This document shows, one piece after another, positions 22,527 through 36,766 of a DNA stretch of 64,000 bases. The translations under genes and the position numbers were made by a program. Location: positions 46,852,685-46,916,684 of the forward strand of contig CM053272.1 of assembly GCA_028583415.1 (NCBI GenBank), given 5' to 3'. How positions within the stretch are numbered: position 1 is the first letter of the stretch; each line of letters opens with the position of its first letter. Origin of the DNA: Protea cynaroides (taxonomy: Eukaryota > Streptophyta > Magnoliopsida > Proteales > Proteaceae). A model generated the notes under the pieces. It searched no databases. It was not told the origin of the DNA and saw nothing but the letters and a program-made list of their open reading frames with translations.

Positions 22527-24062
22527 ATGCAGAGATCACCGACGGCTACTTTAACTGCCATGGAAGTTCAGATTCAGAACCCGCAAACCCGAATTCTGCC
22601 GGATTTCTTACAGACTGTGAATCTGAAGTATGTCAAGTTGGGTTACCATTACTTGATGACCCATCTCTTCACAATCTTTCTCATCCCACTCATGACCTTG
22701 ATCTTAGTCCAGGCTCCACGGTTGAGCCCTGATGACATTCATGGGTTATGGCTGCAGCTTCAGTACAACATGGTGACCCTGATGGTGTGCTTGAGCTTCT
22801 CGGTATTCGGTACAACTGTTTACTTCATGACCCGACCGAAACCGGTCTACCTCCTCGATTTCGCCTGCTATCGTCCTCCATCCCACCTAAAAGCTCCGTT
22901 CGACAAGTTCATGACTCGGTCAAGACTCATGGGTTACTTCAACGAGTCATCACTCGAGTTCCAGCGCAAGATCCTGGAACGATCCGGACTCGGTGAGGAG
23001 ACTTACCTCCCTGAAGCGATGCACTGTATCCCTCCATGCCCGTCCATGGTAGCCGCTAGAGAGGAGGCGCAGCAGGTCATGTTTGGTTCTCTTGATATTC
23101 TTTTTAAGAATACGAACCTTAACCCAAAAGACATTGGTATCCTCGTAGTGAACTGCAGCCTCTTCAACCCTACCCCTTCACTTTCCGCCATGATTGTAAA
23201 TAAATACAAGTTGAGGGGTAATATTAAAAGCTATAATCTCGGTGGCATGGGTTGCAGTGCTGGAGTGATCGCTATCAATCTAGCGAAAGACATGCTGCAG
23301 GTGCACAGGAAAACCTACGCCGTCGTAGTGAGCACAGAGAACATCACGCAAAACTGGTATTTCGGTAACGAGAAACCCATGCTGATACCAAACTGTCTCT
23401 TCCGTGTCGGCGGCGCCGCCGTAGTGTTGTCCAACAAAGGCGGCGATAAGAGGAGGGCGAAATATAAGCTGCTTCACGTGGTGAGGACCCACTGTGGTGC
23501 CGATGAGAAGGCGTTCCGTTGTGTGTACCAGGAGCAGGATAGGACGGAGAAGACCGGTGTCACGTTGTCCAAAGATCTGATGGCTATCGCTGGTGGAGCA
23601 TTAAAAGCCAACATAACTACGTTGGGCCCACTTGTTTTACCAATCAGCGAGCAGCTTTTCTTCTTCTTCACTTTGGTAGCGAAGAAGCTATTTAGTGCTA
23701 AGATGAAACCGTACATACCTGATTTCAAGCTGGCTTTCAATCACTTCTGCATTCATGCCGGAGGAAGAGGTGTAATTGACGAGTTGGAGAAGAACTTGCA
23801 ACTGCTGCCTTTACATTTGGAGGCGTCTAGGATGACACTGCATCGATTTGGGAACACGTCGTCGAGCTCGATTTGGTACGAGTTGGCTTATACGGAGTCT
23901 AAAGGAAGGATGAAGAAGGGCAATCGAGTCTGGCAGATTGCATTTGGGAGTGGTTTCAAATGTAACAGCTCAGTGTGGGAAGCGATGAGAGATGTGAAGC
24001 CTTCTGCAAATAGTCCTTGGGAAGACTGCATTGATAAGTATCCGATTAAAATAATGGCTTGA
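22527..24062 (+). CDS. KCS4: 3-ketoacyl-CoA synthase, KCS4-like
   Basis: This single-exon gene encodes 511 residues. The enzyme condenses malonyl-CoA with long-chain acyl-CoA in the ER fatty acid elongase, the first step toward very-long-chain fatty acids for waxes, suberin, sphingolipids and membrane lipids. Two hydrophobic N-terminal segments (about 45-63 and 82-101) anchor it in the ER. The FAE1/type III condensing domain follows, and the family's catalytic triad is intact: Cys243 (in GMGCSAG), His410 (FCIHAGGR) and Asn443 (RFGNTSSSS). The N-terminal 'LPDFLQTVNLKYVKLGYHYL' and C-terminal 'SPWEDCIDKYP' fit the Arabidopsis KCS4/KCS9/KCS17 group best; naming it KCS4 within that group is tentative. 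Start choice: the ATG at 22527 is the first in frame. Met12 (22560) is an alternative giving a more usual leader. No defects are seen. Confidence 0.96.
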   Translation: MQRSPTATLTAMEVQIQNPQTRILPDFLQTVNLKYVKLGYHYLMTHLFTIFLIPLMTLILVQAPRLSPDDIHGLWLQLQYNMVTLMVCLSFSVFGTTVYFMTRPKPVYLLDFACYRPPSHLKAPFDKFMTRSRLMGYFNESSLEFQRKILERSGLGEETYLPEAMHCIPPCPSMVAAREEAQQVMFGSLDILFKNTNLNPKDIGILVVNCSLFNPTPSLSAMIVNKYKLRGNIKSYNLGGMGCSAGVIAINLAKDMLQVHRKTYAVVVSTENITQNWYFGNEKPMLIPNCLFRVGGAAVVLSNKGGDKRRAKYKLLHVVRTHCGADEKAFRCVYQEQDRTEKTGVTLSKDLMAIAGGALKANITTLGPLVLPISEQLFFFFTLVAKKLFSAKMKPYIPDFKLAFNHFCIHAGGRGVIDELEKNLQLLPLHLEASRMTLHRFGNTSSSSIWYELAYTESKGRMKKGNRVWQIAFGSGFKCNSSVWEAMRDVKPSANSPWEDCIDKYPIKIMA

Positions 24063-24403
24063 TTTGTTATGTTCAATGTTCTTGTGTCTGTTTTATCTTT
24101 GAAGATTGTGATTGTTTCAGTGTAAAGGGCAATGTGGATTACTTGATCAGGGTGGCTGGATCGTCATAATATATATTTTTTTATTTTCTTATCTACAAGT
24201 TATTTGTGTCTGAATAAGATTGATCGCAAGATCAACAATCCTATTGTTCACCAAACCACAAAAAATTTAGGGAAAATAAATGAATTGTAAGTTTAAATTC
24301 AATTTTTTTCATTTTCTTGTCTGTTAGTTTAGATCTTGTCGATCGGTTGGTTTAGATCTGTATGTAGAGGTTTAAAAAAAAGGGAAAGGAGGCGCAGATA
24401 TTT
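24063..24403 (+). other. KCS 3' flank up to the transposon nest
   Basis: AT-rich sequence with an AATAAA at 24275-24280 that could serve as polyadenylation signal. The nested transposons begin at 24404, about 340 bp after the stop codon, so they may lie at or just beyond the 3' UTR end. Confidence 0.4.
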
Positions 24404-24432
24404 GGGTTCGGATTTTCTCTTGTCGATGGAGG

Positions 24433-24666
24433 TAGAAACAGAAAATTTTCAAATAATACTCCGTATCCATTCACTCTTGCATTGGGTATTTTATAGATGT
24501 ATTTTGAATACAAGTTTGAATGAAGTTGAGTTTGTTTCAACTTCTATCCCATTCTTTAGGAAATACAGTTCGGCTAAACTACTATAACAATTTGTCCAAC
24601 CGACTTTCAAATTCAAATGTTTTACAAACATGCAGGATATTCCTATTGTATGCTATATCCTTAACA
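24433..24666 (-). repeat. 3' LTR of copia element 3 (left end)
   Basis: It aligns with 49893-50133 ('TTTCAAATAATWCTCCGTAT', 'ACAGTTCGGCTAAACTACT'), ending TCCTTAACA at 24666. The outer end has lost about 12 bp of the TGTTAAGAGAG terminus. The preceding GGAGG (24428-24432) equals the GGAGG after the other LTR (50134-50138), consistent with a 5-bp TSD. A polypurine tract (minus strand CTTGAGGGGGGA) occupies 24667-24678. Confidence 0.85.
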
Positions 24667-25582
24667 TCCCCCCTCAAGTTGAAGAGGGGCGTTGAGTAAC
24701 CTTCAGCTTGTCACGTAGGATGCCGAACCGAGAGTGTGAGCGAGAGTGTGAGAGAGGTTTGGTCATAATATCAACCGTCTGATCATAAGTGGATATAAAC
24801 TGAACCTCCAGAAGCTTTTGGGAGACAAGATGGTGCACATAATGGAAATCAACTTCAATATATTTAGTTCATGCATAGAATATTAGATTGGCTGTGAGGT
24901 AAGTTGCCCCGAGATTGTCACACTATAAGATTGGTGGATGAGTTTTTTGTACGCCAAGTTTCTGTAGCAGTGAAGTGAGCCATTGAAGTTCGGTGGTGGT
25001 GTTTGCAAGAACCCTATATTCAGTCTCAGTTGAAGAACGTGCAATTGTTGGCTGCTACTTCCTAGCTGACCATGAGATGAGAGGTTAGGGCCTAGGTAGA
25101 TGGCATAGCCTCTAGTGGAATGACGATCGTCAATGCAACCGGCCCAATCAGCATCACTGAAGGCTGACAAGTGACTACAAAAGCCACGTGATATAGCAAC
25201 CCATGTCGATAAGTTTCTTTGAGATACCTTAAAATAAACTTCACTGCCTGCCAATTTTCATCAGTGGGAGTTTCGAGAAACTGACACACTTTATTTACTG
25301 AGAATATATGCAATGTCAGGGCGAGTGAGGGCTACATATTGTAATGCGCCAACTATGCCCCTGTAGAGTGTAGCATCAGGTAATGGGGACCTTGATGCAC
25401 TAGATAGGCGACTGGATGTAGCCATTGGTGTATGAACTGGATTTACCCCTTCCATAGCAGTCTTGGTCAAGAGATCCACAATATATTTCTGCTATGATAA
25501 GAAAATGCTAGTGCTAGTCGGGATGACCTCAATCCCTAAGAAGTAATGAAGTTTGCTTAGGTCTCTGACAACAAATTCAAAA
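24667..25582 (-). pseudogene. Copia element 3, 3' part: end of RT and RNase H
   Basis: Minus-strand translation gives 'FVVRDLSKLHYFLGIEV', 'ALTRPDIAY', 'SDADWAGCIDDRHSTRGYA' and later RNase H pieces, broken by frameshifts and stops. Its upstream continuation is at 44206 and beyond, on the far side of the CACTA insertion. Across the junction the reading goes from '...LVQKVIASL' to 'FEFVVRDLSK' as in an uninterrupted copia RT. Confidence 0.9.
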
Positions 25583-25589
25583 CTTTACT

Positions 25590-25990
25590 ACAACAATATT
25601 CATTTTTGGAGACGGAAACCAAAATCCCGTGGCCAAAAACCATTTTAGCTGACGGGACCCAAATTCCCGTGGCTAAAAATGAAGGAGTTTAGCGACGGGC
25701 CTTAAATTCCCATGGCCAAAATAAATTCTGGCAACAGAAACCAAATTACCGTGGCCAAAAACAATTTTAGCCATTGGAATCTAAATTCCCATGGCAAAAA
25801 TAATGTTTGGCAATGGTAACCAAATTTGTGTGGCTAAAAATAATTTTAGCCACCGAAATTTAAATTAGTGTGGCTAAAAATCGAAGGGTTCGGAGTGAGA
25901 GGGGATTTTTTGCAACGGGAACCAAAATCTCATGGCCGAAATTTATTTTTTCCAATGGGATTTGGATTTCCATCGCCGAAATTAATAGAC
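25590..25990. repeat. Left subterminal repeat array of the CACTA element
   Basis: About eleven imperfect units of roughly 30-40 bp alternate 'GACGGGAACCAAATTCCCGT' and 'GGCCAAAAA'-type words in both orientations. Such arrays are binding sites for the accessory transposase in En/Spm. Confidence 0.8.
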
Positions 25991-26613
25991 CAACCCGCAT
26001 CGGTTCGATAACCTTCTCCCGCGAGAGTCTTTTCCTCTCTCCCAGCTTGGCTTCTCCTCCAAGCTTTTCCTCTCCCAGCTCTTTCAACTTCTGGCATTTC
26101 CTCTCCTAGCTTGGCATCTCCTTGCAGGTCTCGGCTTTGCTCTCCCAGTTCTCTCCTCTTAGCTCTCACCAAACAGTGCTTTTGCATCTCCCAGCTCTCT
26201 TTCTGCATTTCCTCTCCCTGTATTATTGTATATTACCAATAGAGGTCGTCGAAGAAGCTTTGAGAAGAAATTGCAGAAGTTGAGATAGCTGCGTCCCTTT
26301 GAATCGTCTCGGTGCAGAGTCTCGACCATCTTCACTAGGTTTGTTCCACTCTCTCATCGTCTTTTGTTCTCTTCCTTTAACAAGGACTACTCAGCTTTGG
26401 GTCTGGAAAAATATTGTAGGGAAGCAAGATGGAGTTTCCTTGTAACTAAGGATAGAGAAGTCAAGGTCATTCCCAAAGCAAAGGTTCATTTGTTATTACT
26501 TAGGTTTACCTCTGTAATCTTATCTAGTGTTTTAGAAAGTCTGTTCATGGTAAGTTATTACTGATTTTTTTTTTGTTTCCCATTGGAAATATGTGAGTGT
26601 TTTAGAAAGTCTG
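25990..26613 (+). promoter_or_regulatory. Pyrimidine-rich leader region of the CACTA gene
   Basis: 26010-26240 is dominated by repeated TCTCCCAGCT-type words, followed by a region with possible splice donors (for example CTAG/GTTTGT at 26338). This resembles the untranslated first exon of En/Spm-type genes transcribed from the left end. It contains a 70-bp tandem duplication (units from 26528 and 26598). Confidence 0.4.
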
Positions 26614-28473
26614 TGTAAGAACCATGCTTTGAAAATCCGGTTTAACCCATGGTTTACATTGTTACAGGTCTCCCAGTCATAATCGGACCGTAAGGCGAGG
26701 CCGGGTGACCAACCATGAGATCCAGGTATGATAAACGATGTGTAAAAATGTAAATTTTACATACCGGTCTCACTGAGTGAGACCGATATGTGCTACTGGT
26801 ATGTGCAATAACGGCTGGAGACGGACTCCAGCGGGTCCCACACTCCGAATCGAAAATTGAAAAGTTTCTAAATGTGGAAAACATTCCTAGAACGGTCTCC
26901 CACTATTAATATGCACCTTAACCCTCCTTAGATCCTTCCAAACCCTAACCGTCTGGAAGAGATCTGAGAAGGAGCAAGGAGGAAGGAGACCGCTCAAGAA
27001 GAGAGATTTTTCCGTTGGAAGAGCAAGCCGCCATCCGACAAACACCGGTAAGAGCTCAACCCTCTTAGTAATGTTAGGATTTCGGATCGGAGCCGTGAAA
27101 TGGCGCAACGATCCAAAATTCTAGAACCTCCAAAACCCTAGTTCTTTTAAGATCCAATCAGGGATTGATGTGACGTCATAGTCGAAACCTAGAAGGCTAA
27201 ACGAGTATTTGGATCTTAGAATGGTTTAGGAAAGACCCTAGAAACCAAGCCGATGACCGATGGGGGAGGGAGATCCGAGATCGGGCTCTTGGATCCTAAC
27301 CGCCGGACCTAACCGCTGGACAATAAGTCCTGCGGTATTGGTCCTACGGTATATACTGTCGGACATACCGGCTGGACCTAAGTCCAGCGGTATAGCCCTG
27401 CGGTATATACCGCAGGACATACCGACTGGACTGAAAGGTCCTACGGTATGGGCCTGCGGTATATACCGCAGGAGCATACCGGTCTCGCTCAGAGTGAGAC
27501 CGGTATATATCGCAGGACATACCAGTCTCACTCTACTGAGACCGGTACCGCGATCGGTACCGCAACCGGTATGCTTACCGAAGCCTGTTTGCTTGGCCAA
27601 ACTTGGTTCTGACCAACTGTAACCCTAATAATGTAATTCTAACCTATGAGTATGATTATGTAGGACCTGAAGACAGCGTGAGTAGACCCTGTGACACAGA
27701 ACGGGCTTGTTATCACGCTTCAGGTAAGGGACAAGACCCCAAACCCTAAATAACCAAATAACAGTAAACCGTTGTGATTAATTTGTATCTATGTTTATTG
27801 TCTGATGTTTGTGCATTTCATATGCCATTGTAGTTGTTTAAATTTATTATTATCTGTTCATGCATTTCAAATGCTAGGATGCTGGTTGTTTAGGCATGTG
27901 GATGTTTTTAGTTAGTGTGTAGAATGTGAAGGGGAGTAGAGCCCTGGATATATCCTCACACTAACACCTTTTCATATCGCTGTCTACCTTAGTGGACTTG
28001 GTATGAATAGGGTTTCAGGGGGAGGACGTGGGATTGTGGTTCAACCTGCCCACCAGACTAGAGCCTTATCTCTATGTCGTAGGGAGCCGTGCGGGGGTAG
28101 GGCCATAGATATCGTATTGACATATAGGACTGGTTAGAAACGGAACCCAATTGCAAGCCCTTGCCAATAGGGGTTTAGGTATTGGTATGGTGTAGGGTAT
28201 CAGGGGGAGGACGCGATAGTGTGGATTGTTGCCTGACCGTCAGACTCTAGCTCTATCTCTAAATCGGAGTGAGTGATGTGGGGCAACAGCAGTAGTGTGG
28301 ATTGTTTCCTGACTGTTGGGTGTGCTCACACTCTCGTGCATGGAGGTGCGGTGGCCGCCAAACCTTATCATAGCATTTTGCAAGTTATACCTGATCCAAA
28401 TTGTAATGTTATCTCATACATTTTGTATGTTTCATTGGTTTTGTACTTACTGAGCTAAGTTGTGAGCTCACCC

Positions 28474-28537
<64 letters not shown>

Positions 28538-28942
28538 TTTCTTTTTAGATTTTGATACAGGGTACACAGTTGATGACTTCATGACTGCCCCAGCGTACGG
28601 TACAATTGCTGCCATTGACGCACAGACAGTGGAGGACGAGAATGACGCATCATGCGAGTGCTCATTCTGTGTTTTCCTTTAAAGATGGTTTAATTTAAAA
28701 CAGTACTTTGTAGTATTTTATTATTTAAGTTTGTGAATGATGGAATAATTTGGATAATTATTTTATTTACCATATAAAGCTCAGTTCATTTATCTATTAA
28801 TTCCGTTGCTATTTATTACTCTCTGATTATGTTAGACTGCTTGGAATGGTTTGTTGACACGGTCTATTGAGATCCTGGTGTGAGCCGTGGTTTGGAGACG
28901 GTTCACTCACACTTCTGGTTCAGCCGGATTTAGGATGTGACA
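26614..28942 (+). mobile_element. Solo LTR L2, 2329 bp
   Basis: It begins TGTAAGAACC, ends GGATGTGACA, and is flanked by GTCTG (26609-26613) and ATCTG (28943-28947), a TSD with one change. It is inserted in the second unit of a 70-bp tandem duplication. Motif patches at 26690-26830 and 27290-27590 are built of ACCGGTAT-type palindromes. A TA microsatellite lies at 28476-28534. No internal retrotransposon domain is attached. Confidence 0.9.
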
Positions 28943-31900
28943 ATCTGTTCATCGTAAGTTACTACTGAATTTCTTTTTGTTTCCCATTGGAAATATGTAT
29001 AGTTATGCTACCGTGTGCTTCCGTTTATTTGTTCATTTGTTCTGTTGTTTGATCTTCTTAAAAATTTTGGTTGGAAACATTCTCCCAGCCACCCAAATTT
29101 CTATTGGAATTGATCATATTTTGTTTTATTCTTATTGTTTCTGGTTTGGCCTTATTGTTTGTTGTTTTGGTAAAATCTGATCACTTTCGTGTACACTTTG
29201 ATCCTTCCTGTCAGTTTTTTTATACCAGTTTATCAAAGCAAATGAATACGGAGATGTGAGAACCTAACCTTTTAGAGCCTATAAAGTCTTGTGCATCAAA
29301 GCCAATTTTCCATATATTTTATTCGCATGTTGTCAATATGCCTTTCAAATACATTTTGTGATAACCCTAGAAAAATTGCTAGAAATTGACAAAACAAATC
29401 GGACTAAATCAGAATCTAGTAGATCAGCCAATTCCTCTTATAGTAACTGGCTTTTCTGGGGGAAAAAAGAGTACGTGTAGAGGGAAGGGTAGTTTGGGAC
29501 ATATAGTTCAATCAGAACCAATGACCTATCATTAATCTTCAAAAAGACCTCTTGCAAAAATGGAATTTTTTGGATTCAAAAAAATTCAATAACAAGGGTG
29601 GGGGGAGAAAAACAAAAGGAAAATAAATAAGATAACAGTTGATAGTGAAAGTATGCAGTTTCAGTAATTTACATTGATGGATTCTAATTGGAAAGAATAA
29701 AAAAAAGGGGGGTGAATCCCTCAGATAGGGGTGAAGGAATTAGAGGGTAAGAGTAGATGAGAATCACGAGATAGCGACAAAATGCAAGAAACAAAGAGAG
29801 AGCAGATGGGACGCGAAAGGCTTCCACCATAGCCAACAGAAACACGAATGTTTATGTGAGGTGAATTGGGAATAGTGGAGAAATATAAAATGCTGGAAAA
29901 TGTAACTGTGAGGCCATTAAGGATGAAGGTCCTTCAGTGCCGATAAGCTCTGCTCAAAGGTCAATGTCTTTGTGCAACTTGAAACTTCAACTAATTTTCC
30001 AGCAGTATCAACTGGAAAGCTGAGGGTCTCAAACAACAAGGGGAAACATAATTGAAAATTCAAAGATGAAGAGGGCTTAAAGGGTAAAGGTGAGGCTAGC
30101 ACAGTAGATTGACTGAAGAGGCATTAAGTGGCATTAAGTGGTAGTAATATCTCAGGTTTGGCTGGATGTGGAAATAAAGAAACTGCATAAGATTCATTTT
30201 TTAGCACACCAAATGTCATGCTTCCCAAAATTTTAGGAAAAAACGTTGATCCTGCAGTGATGACTGGTTTAAAAATGAATGTTGGTTCTCCTTCTGCTGT
30301 TAAACAAAATAAATATCTTGATAGGAGAGTAAGTGAATGGTTTAAAAATATAAGAACTAACCAGAAAGACAATCCAGGTTCTACCTTATGTGTGACACAC
30401 GAAGACAATAAACATATGTTAGAGACCTTTGAGAACCCAAGTGAAGAAAAGCTGGCTGGAAAGAGTAAAACAAAAAAAATTTCTTCTGGAGGAAAAACAG
30501 ATTCTAATAGAACTCATTGTCACTCTCGGACCAAACAATTTGTTGGAACCTTGGCCAGTGTTGAGCAGATATTTGCAGTTTACAGGCAGTTTCAAGTGTA
30601 TTGTCATTGTTGGCAACCATGGCAGTGCGTGTGTGCAGAGCAATGGTAGCTTGGGCAGTCTAAATGGTAGTATGGGAAGTCTCCATGAAGACCAGTGAAG
30701 ACCAGTGCACAATGGCCACTGTTTGTGGCATTTTCCCAGCTCTCCAGCATACAGAAAGTATCTGAAGAGGAGAGAGAAAGAAGAGAGAGAAAGAGGAGAG
30801 AAAAAATGGGCCATGTGGGTCCCACATGATGTGGCTTGCCACCTTGGCATCAACCCAGGCCAGCATGGCCGAGGCTCGTGGCACCATGCTAGACAGCACC
30901 TCGCATGCGCACAGCAGCAGAGCCAGCCGCGTGCACAACAGCACAACATTGCTTGTCGGTAGCAAGACTGGATAGCAGTAGCAGCAATTGGCTCCCGCAA
31001 GCCCACAAGGCTCGCAGGGCCTAGCCGCGTGCGCCTTGCAAGCCTCCGCAAGGCTTGAACCGCTTGTGCTCAAGGTGCTCGACGTAATGCCACAGAGAAA
31101 CACCCCACAGACACCCTACTGGAAAAATTAGGACTTACAGGGCAATCTCACACATTGACAAGGGCATTTTGGTCCTTGGGAAAAAGAGAAGATTAGAGAT
31201 AGAGAGACCGGATCAAGCCACGTTGCTCTAACTCTCATCGGAAGGCCAATAAGAATGCGGGCTAGGGTGTAGCTTGCAAAGTTGCTCCCACGGGCATTCG
31301 GATTGGCCGAAAGCACCTTATAATGGTGCGTCGCGACGAATGGAGATGACTCTGTGTTTTGGTGCTGCGCACGTATGGTACACTGGGGCACTCAATGCCT
31401 ATCCAACGGCTATGAGGGTTGCCGATAGCATTTGACGCGATTAAGCCAGATCGAATGGCCCAGAAGTCATCCGTCTTTTTTGGCAGATCCAATGGCTTTC
31501 ATCGTAAGATATTGTTTGCGCCAATCGGATGCCGACAACGGCGTATGGCACGACAGTGGGGCAGCGGCTACGGTGTGTCGCGGCGCACTGTACTCAACTC
31601 CAAAGATTCCTTTTGGAATATTTTGATTGGCTGATCTTCTGATGACCATATCTCAACCGTCCGATCTTTGATTTGGGCGTATAAGATATCAAACTGAAGA
31701 GAATTTGAATAACAAGCTTCCCAAACCAGTTAGAGCTCAAGAAGAAGAAAGGAAAGTGCAATTTTAGGGCAAAAACACTTGTAGGAGCTTTAATGAGCTG
31801 TGTATGACTTTCACTTACTCTGTGTGGCCATTAATGCTTCATTGAAGCTAGGATAGAGTACTGAGATAGTATATTGAGTGTCCAATGAAGTCATGGTGAT

Positions 31901-33616
31901 GAGGAATGGCTTGTGTAGCCAATGAAGAAATGGAGAAGCTTGCACAGTGAGCTCTACACCTGCTGTGAACAAGCCGGGAAGGTAATCTCGCACACAAACC
32001 CTCATAATGATGAATGTGATAAATGAGATGGGTTTATAATCATTATATGCTTTATATTTGTAGCGTGTTAAGTTGAGGCCTGATAGGTTTGTGGGTAGTA
32101 GCTCATATTCAAGTTGTAGCTTGTTTTACCTGGTGGTGTAGGACCTTGCTGTTGTAGCAATCGAAAACTACCAATTAAAGTTGTGTATTGGGTATAATAC
32201 GAAACCCTAGCTAGGGTATTACCCCGTAGACTAGCCATCACAGTGTATGATCGGTGAACCATGTTACATCTTGTGTTGTGAATGTATATGTAAATGTCTA
32301 TGTGTGTGGAATAGAAGTTTATGTGCTGTAGGTCTGGGTGTACACACTTGGCAGGCCAAGCCCTTGGTATGGATACATGTGGGTGTGTGGTTAGTGTGTA
32401 CACGAAATGTGTTTAACAAACTAGTTGTGAGAAAGATCCGTCTGACAACTCGAGGCAGCACACAGCAAACAACAGCTCTTAGCAGTAGTGACCAAAACAG
32501 TAAGCCAGTTCATCTCAGTAAAATTGTTTTAGTGGGAACTGATCACCCCCCCCCCCCTCTCTCAGTGACTACATGGGAATAATACAATCAAATTATGATC
32601 CAAGGAGCCTGAAGAGTAAATTGACTAACGATCAAGCAACTGGTTGTAATCATGATGATGAAACTGAAACAGATGTCAACCCTATCTCAATGGATTCTGT
32701 ATTGGTAAATGATATCAGAAAAGATAGAGGCCACAAATCAAAGGGTAGAAGTGCTCTAGTCTAGATTTGCCTGATGTGGCCTTAAAGAGATGAAGGCTGA
32801 GGAAGTAGATAGTATGTATACACTACATCGGTCCCAGCTAGGCAAAATGTGTTCTCTCCCCCTCGAGTTTTTTAAAAAACTACAGTGTCTAAATGTTAAA
32901 GACCAAGTCAGTTCAGAGACTACCAACAAAATTGAAGGCAAAGAACCAGACTCTGTAAAAATTATAGAGTGATGTGGTGCAAGGAATACCAACCAAAATG
33001 AAGACTTTTGGTCTCCCATTACACCTGGTAATGTGGAGAATACATATTTCTTAAAGATCTAAGTAGGAGCAGGAGAAAGGAGCGGTGAAGAAATATGTAC
33101 ACCTGGGAAAAAAGCAAAGACCATCCCTCGTTGGTTGTCCATGGATCCCATTATCAAGAAGTGTATCCACGTTGGCTAGCGATGTTGCTAAACAACTTGG
33201 GTTGAAGCTAAAGACGAACCTAAGCCGTATCAAAGCAAACAGGTTTACAATCTAAATGTAAGCTATCATGGGACTGAATTGAATTTTGGGTTGCTTTTGA
33301 ATCATTGATAGACATTGTGATAGAGCCTCATCCATTGCTAAGGGGAGGATAGATATTGTGGATCCTACCTCAGGGGAATATACCTTGTTAATCATATATT
33401 CAGAAGATATGATCAAATCCATTTGATCAAATTTGGAGCCTTATTTTAAGTGGCACACCTAACAATCCATAGAAACATGGAAGAAGACAAATGTACCTTC
33501 CAAATCATCTTTTATCACTTAGGTAATTATATCATGGATAAACTAATTTTTATGCACCATTTGATTACAATTTATTTGAAAACAGGTTTGGAATTTAAAT
33601 TACATCTTTGCTCTCA
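28943..33616 (+). other. Interior of the CACTA element, largely unassigned
   Basis: The stretch may hold introns of the transposase gene. 30218-30640 on the plus strand looks coding-like (a frame with MTGLKMNVGSPSAVKQNKY, rich in Lys/Ser) but I cannot assign it. 30730-32580 is a GC-richer block with a poly-C run at 32546-32558, possibly a separate insertion, but I find no TSD. 32573-33240 has two further short Lys-rich frames with stops. Confidence 0.4.
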
Positions 33617-33634
33617 ATGAGTCAAGAGGGCGAC

Positions 33635-35898
<2,264 letters not shown>

Positions 35899-36694
35899 GC
35901 GACAGTGCCAGTATTGGCATATCACCAGTAGGAGGTAAGTTAGTTAAAATGTTACGTTTAAAATGGTGAAAATATCTATATTTTTGTCCTTTTTCTATGC
36001 TGATCTCTTCATGTAATGTTTCATTTTTAGAATAACACTATTTTTTTGTATTAAATTAGAGAAAAGGAAGAGAGGGCAAAGGGGAAAAACCTTGACCCCG
36101 TCAACTCTTAAGCGTAAAGAGCCCATTGATGTAGAGGTAAATGCTTACCACCAACTGTGTAGTAGGAAAACATCCTACATAAATTAATTGTGTAGCAAGA
36201 GATCTGAAATATCTTCCTTGGGACTACGACAATTGGAGGCTTATACATAAACATGTAAAGGAAGATGCATGGAAAAGAATCAAGGTAACACTTATATATT
36301 GTATTTCTAATAGGTATACATTTTAGTTATCTTATGCACAATGCACCACCTTGTTTCCTTTCCTTTTACCTAATATGAAATTTATTTATATAATGTTAAT
36401 TTGTAGGAAAAATTTGTTCTAGAACAAGATAGTAAGTCATGGGTCCTTTCAGTGCTTAATAGTAGACGGAGAGAATATAAGCATTCTCTTATGACTGACT
36501 ACTATGACAAGTATGATACTGATGAAGAAAGAAAAGCAAATATCGACACTTCGATTATTCCAAAAGAGAAGTGGTATGCTATGTTAACCATGTGGGATAA
36601 GCCAGAAAAGAAGGTAATTTTTATCAAATATTCTTTCTTAGCTTAGCACTGATTTGTTGACCTTATTTGTCTAAAATTAGCTTCTTGTTTTTTC

Positions 36695-36766
36695 AAATTC
36701 TTGCTATTTATGTAGGCCATATGTCAAAGAAAATTCTTGCTATTTATGTAGGCCATATGTCAAAGA
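36695..36766. repeat. Perfect 36-bp tandem duplication of a splice acceptor
   Basis: 36695-36730 is repeated exactly at 36731-36766 and includes the intron end TTTATGTAG and the first bases of the exon. Use of the first acceptor would add 36 nt that read into an in-frame TAG, while the second gives the open frame. Confidence 0.9.

Noticed and set aside
27238..27622. Overlapping 120-aa open frames on both strands
   Set aside because: They fall in the palindromic motif patch of LTR L2. Symmetry of the repeats opens frames on both strands, and there is no protein similarity.
30419..31103. Long minus-strand open frames rich in Cys/Leu
   Set aside because: The residue make-up follows GC-rich repetitive DNA. 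No domain is recognised and overlapping frames exist on both strands.
30730..32580. Possible solo LTR ending at the poly-C run
   Set aside because: The CACCCCCC...TCTCTCAGTG sequence is reminiscent of some LTR ends, but I found no TG...CA pair with matching TSD.
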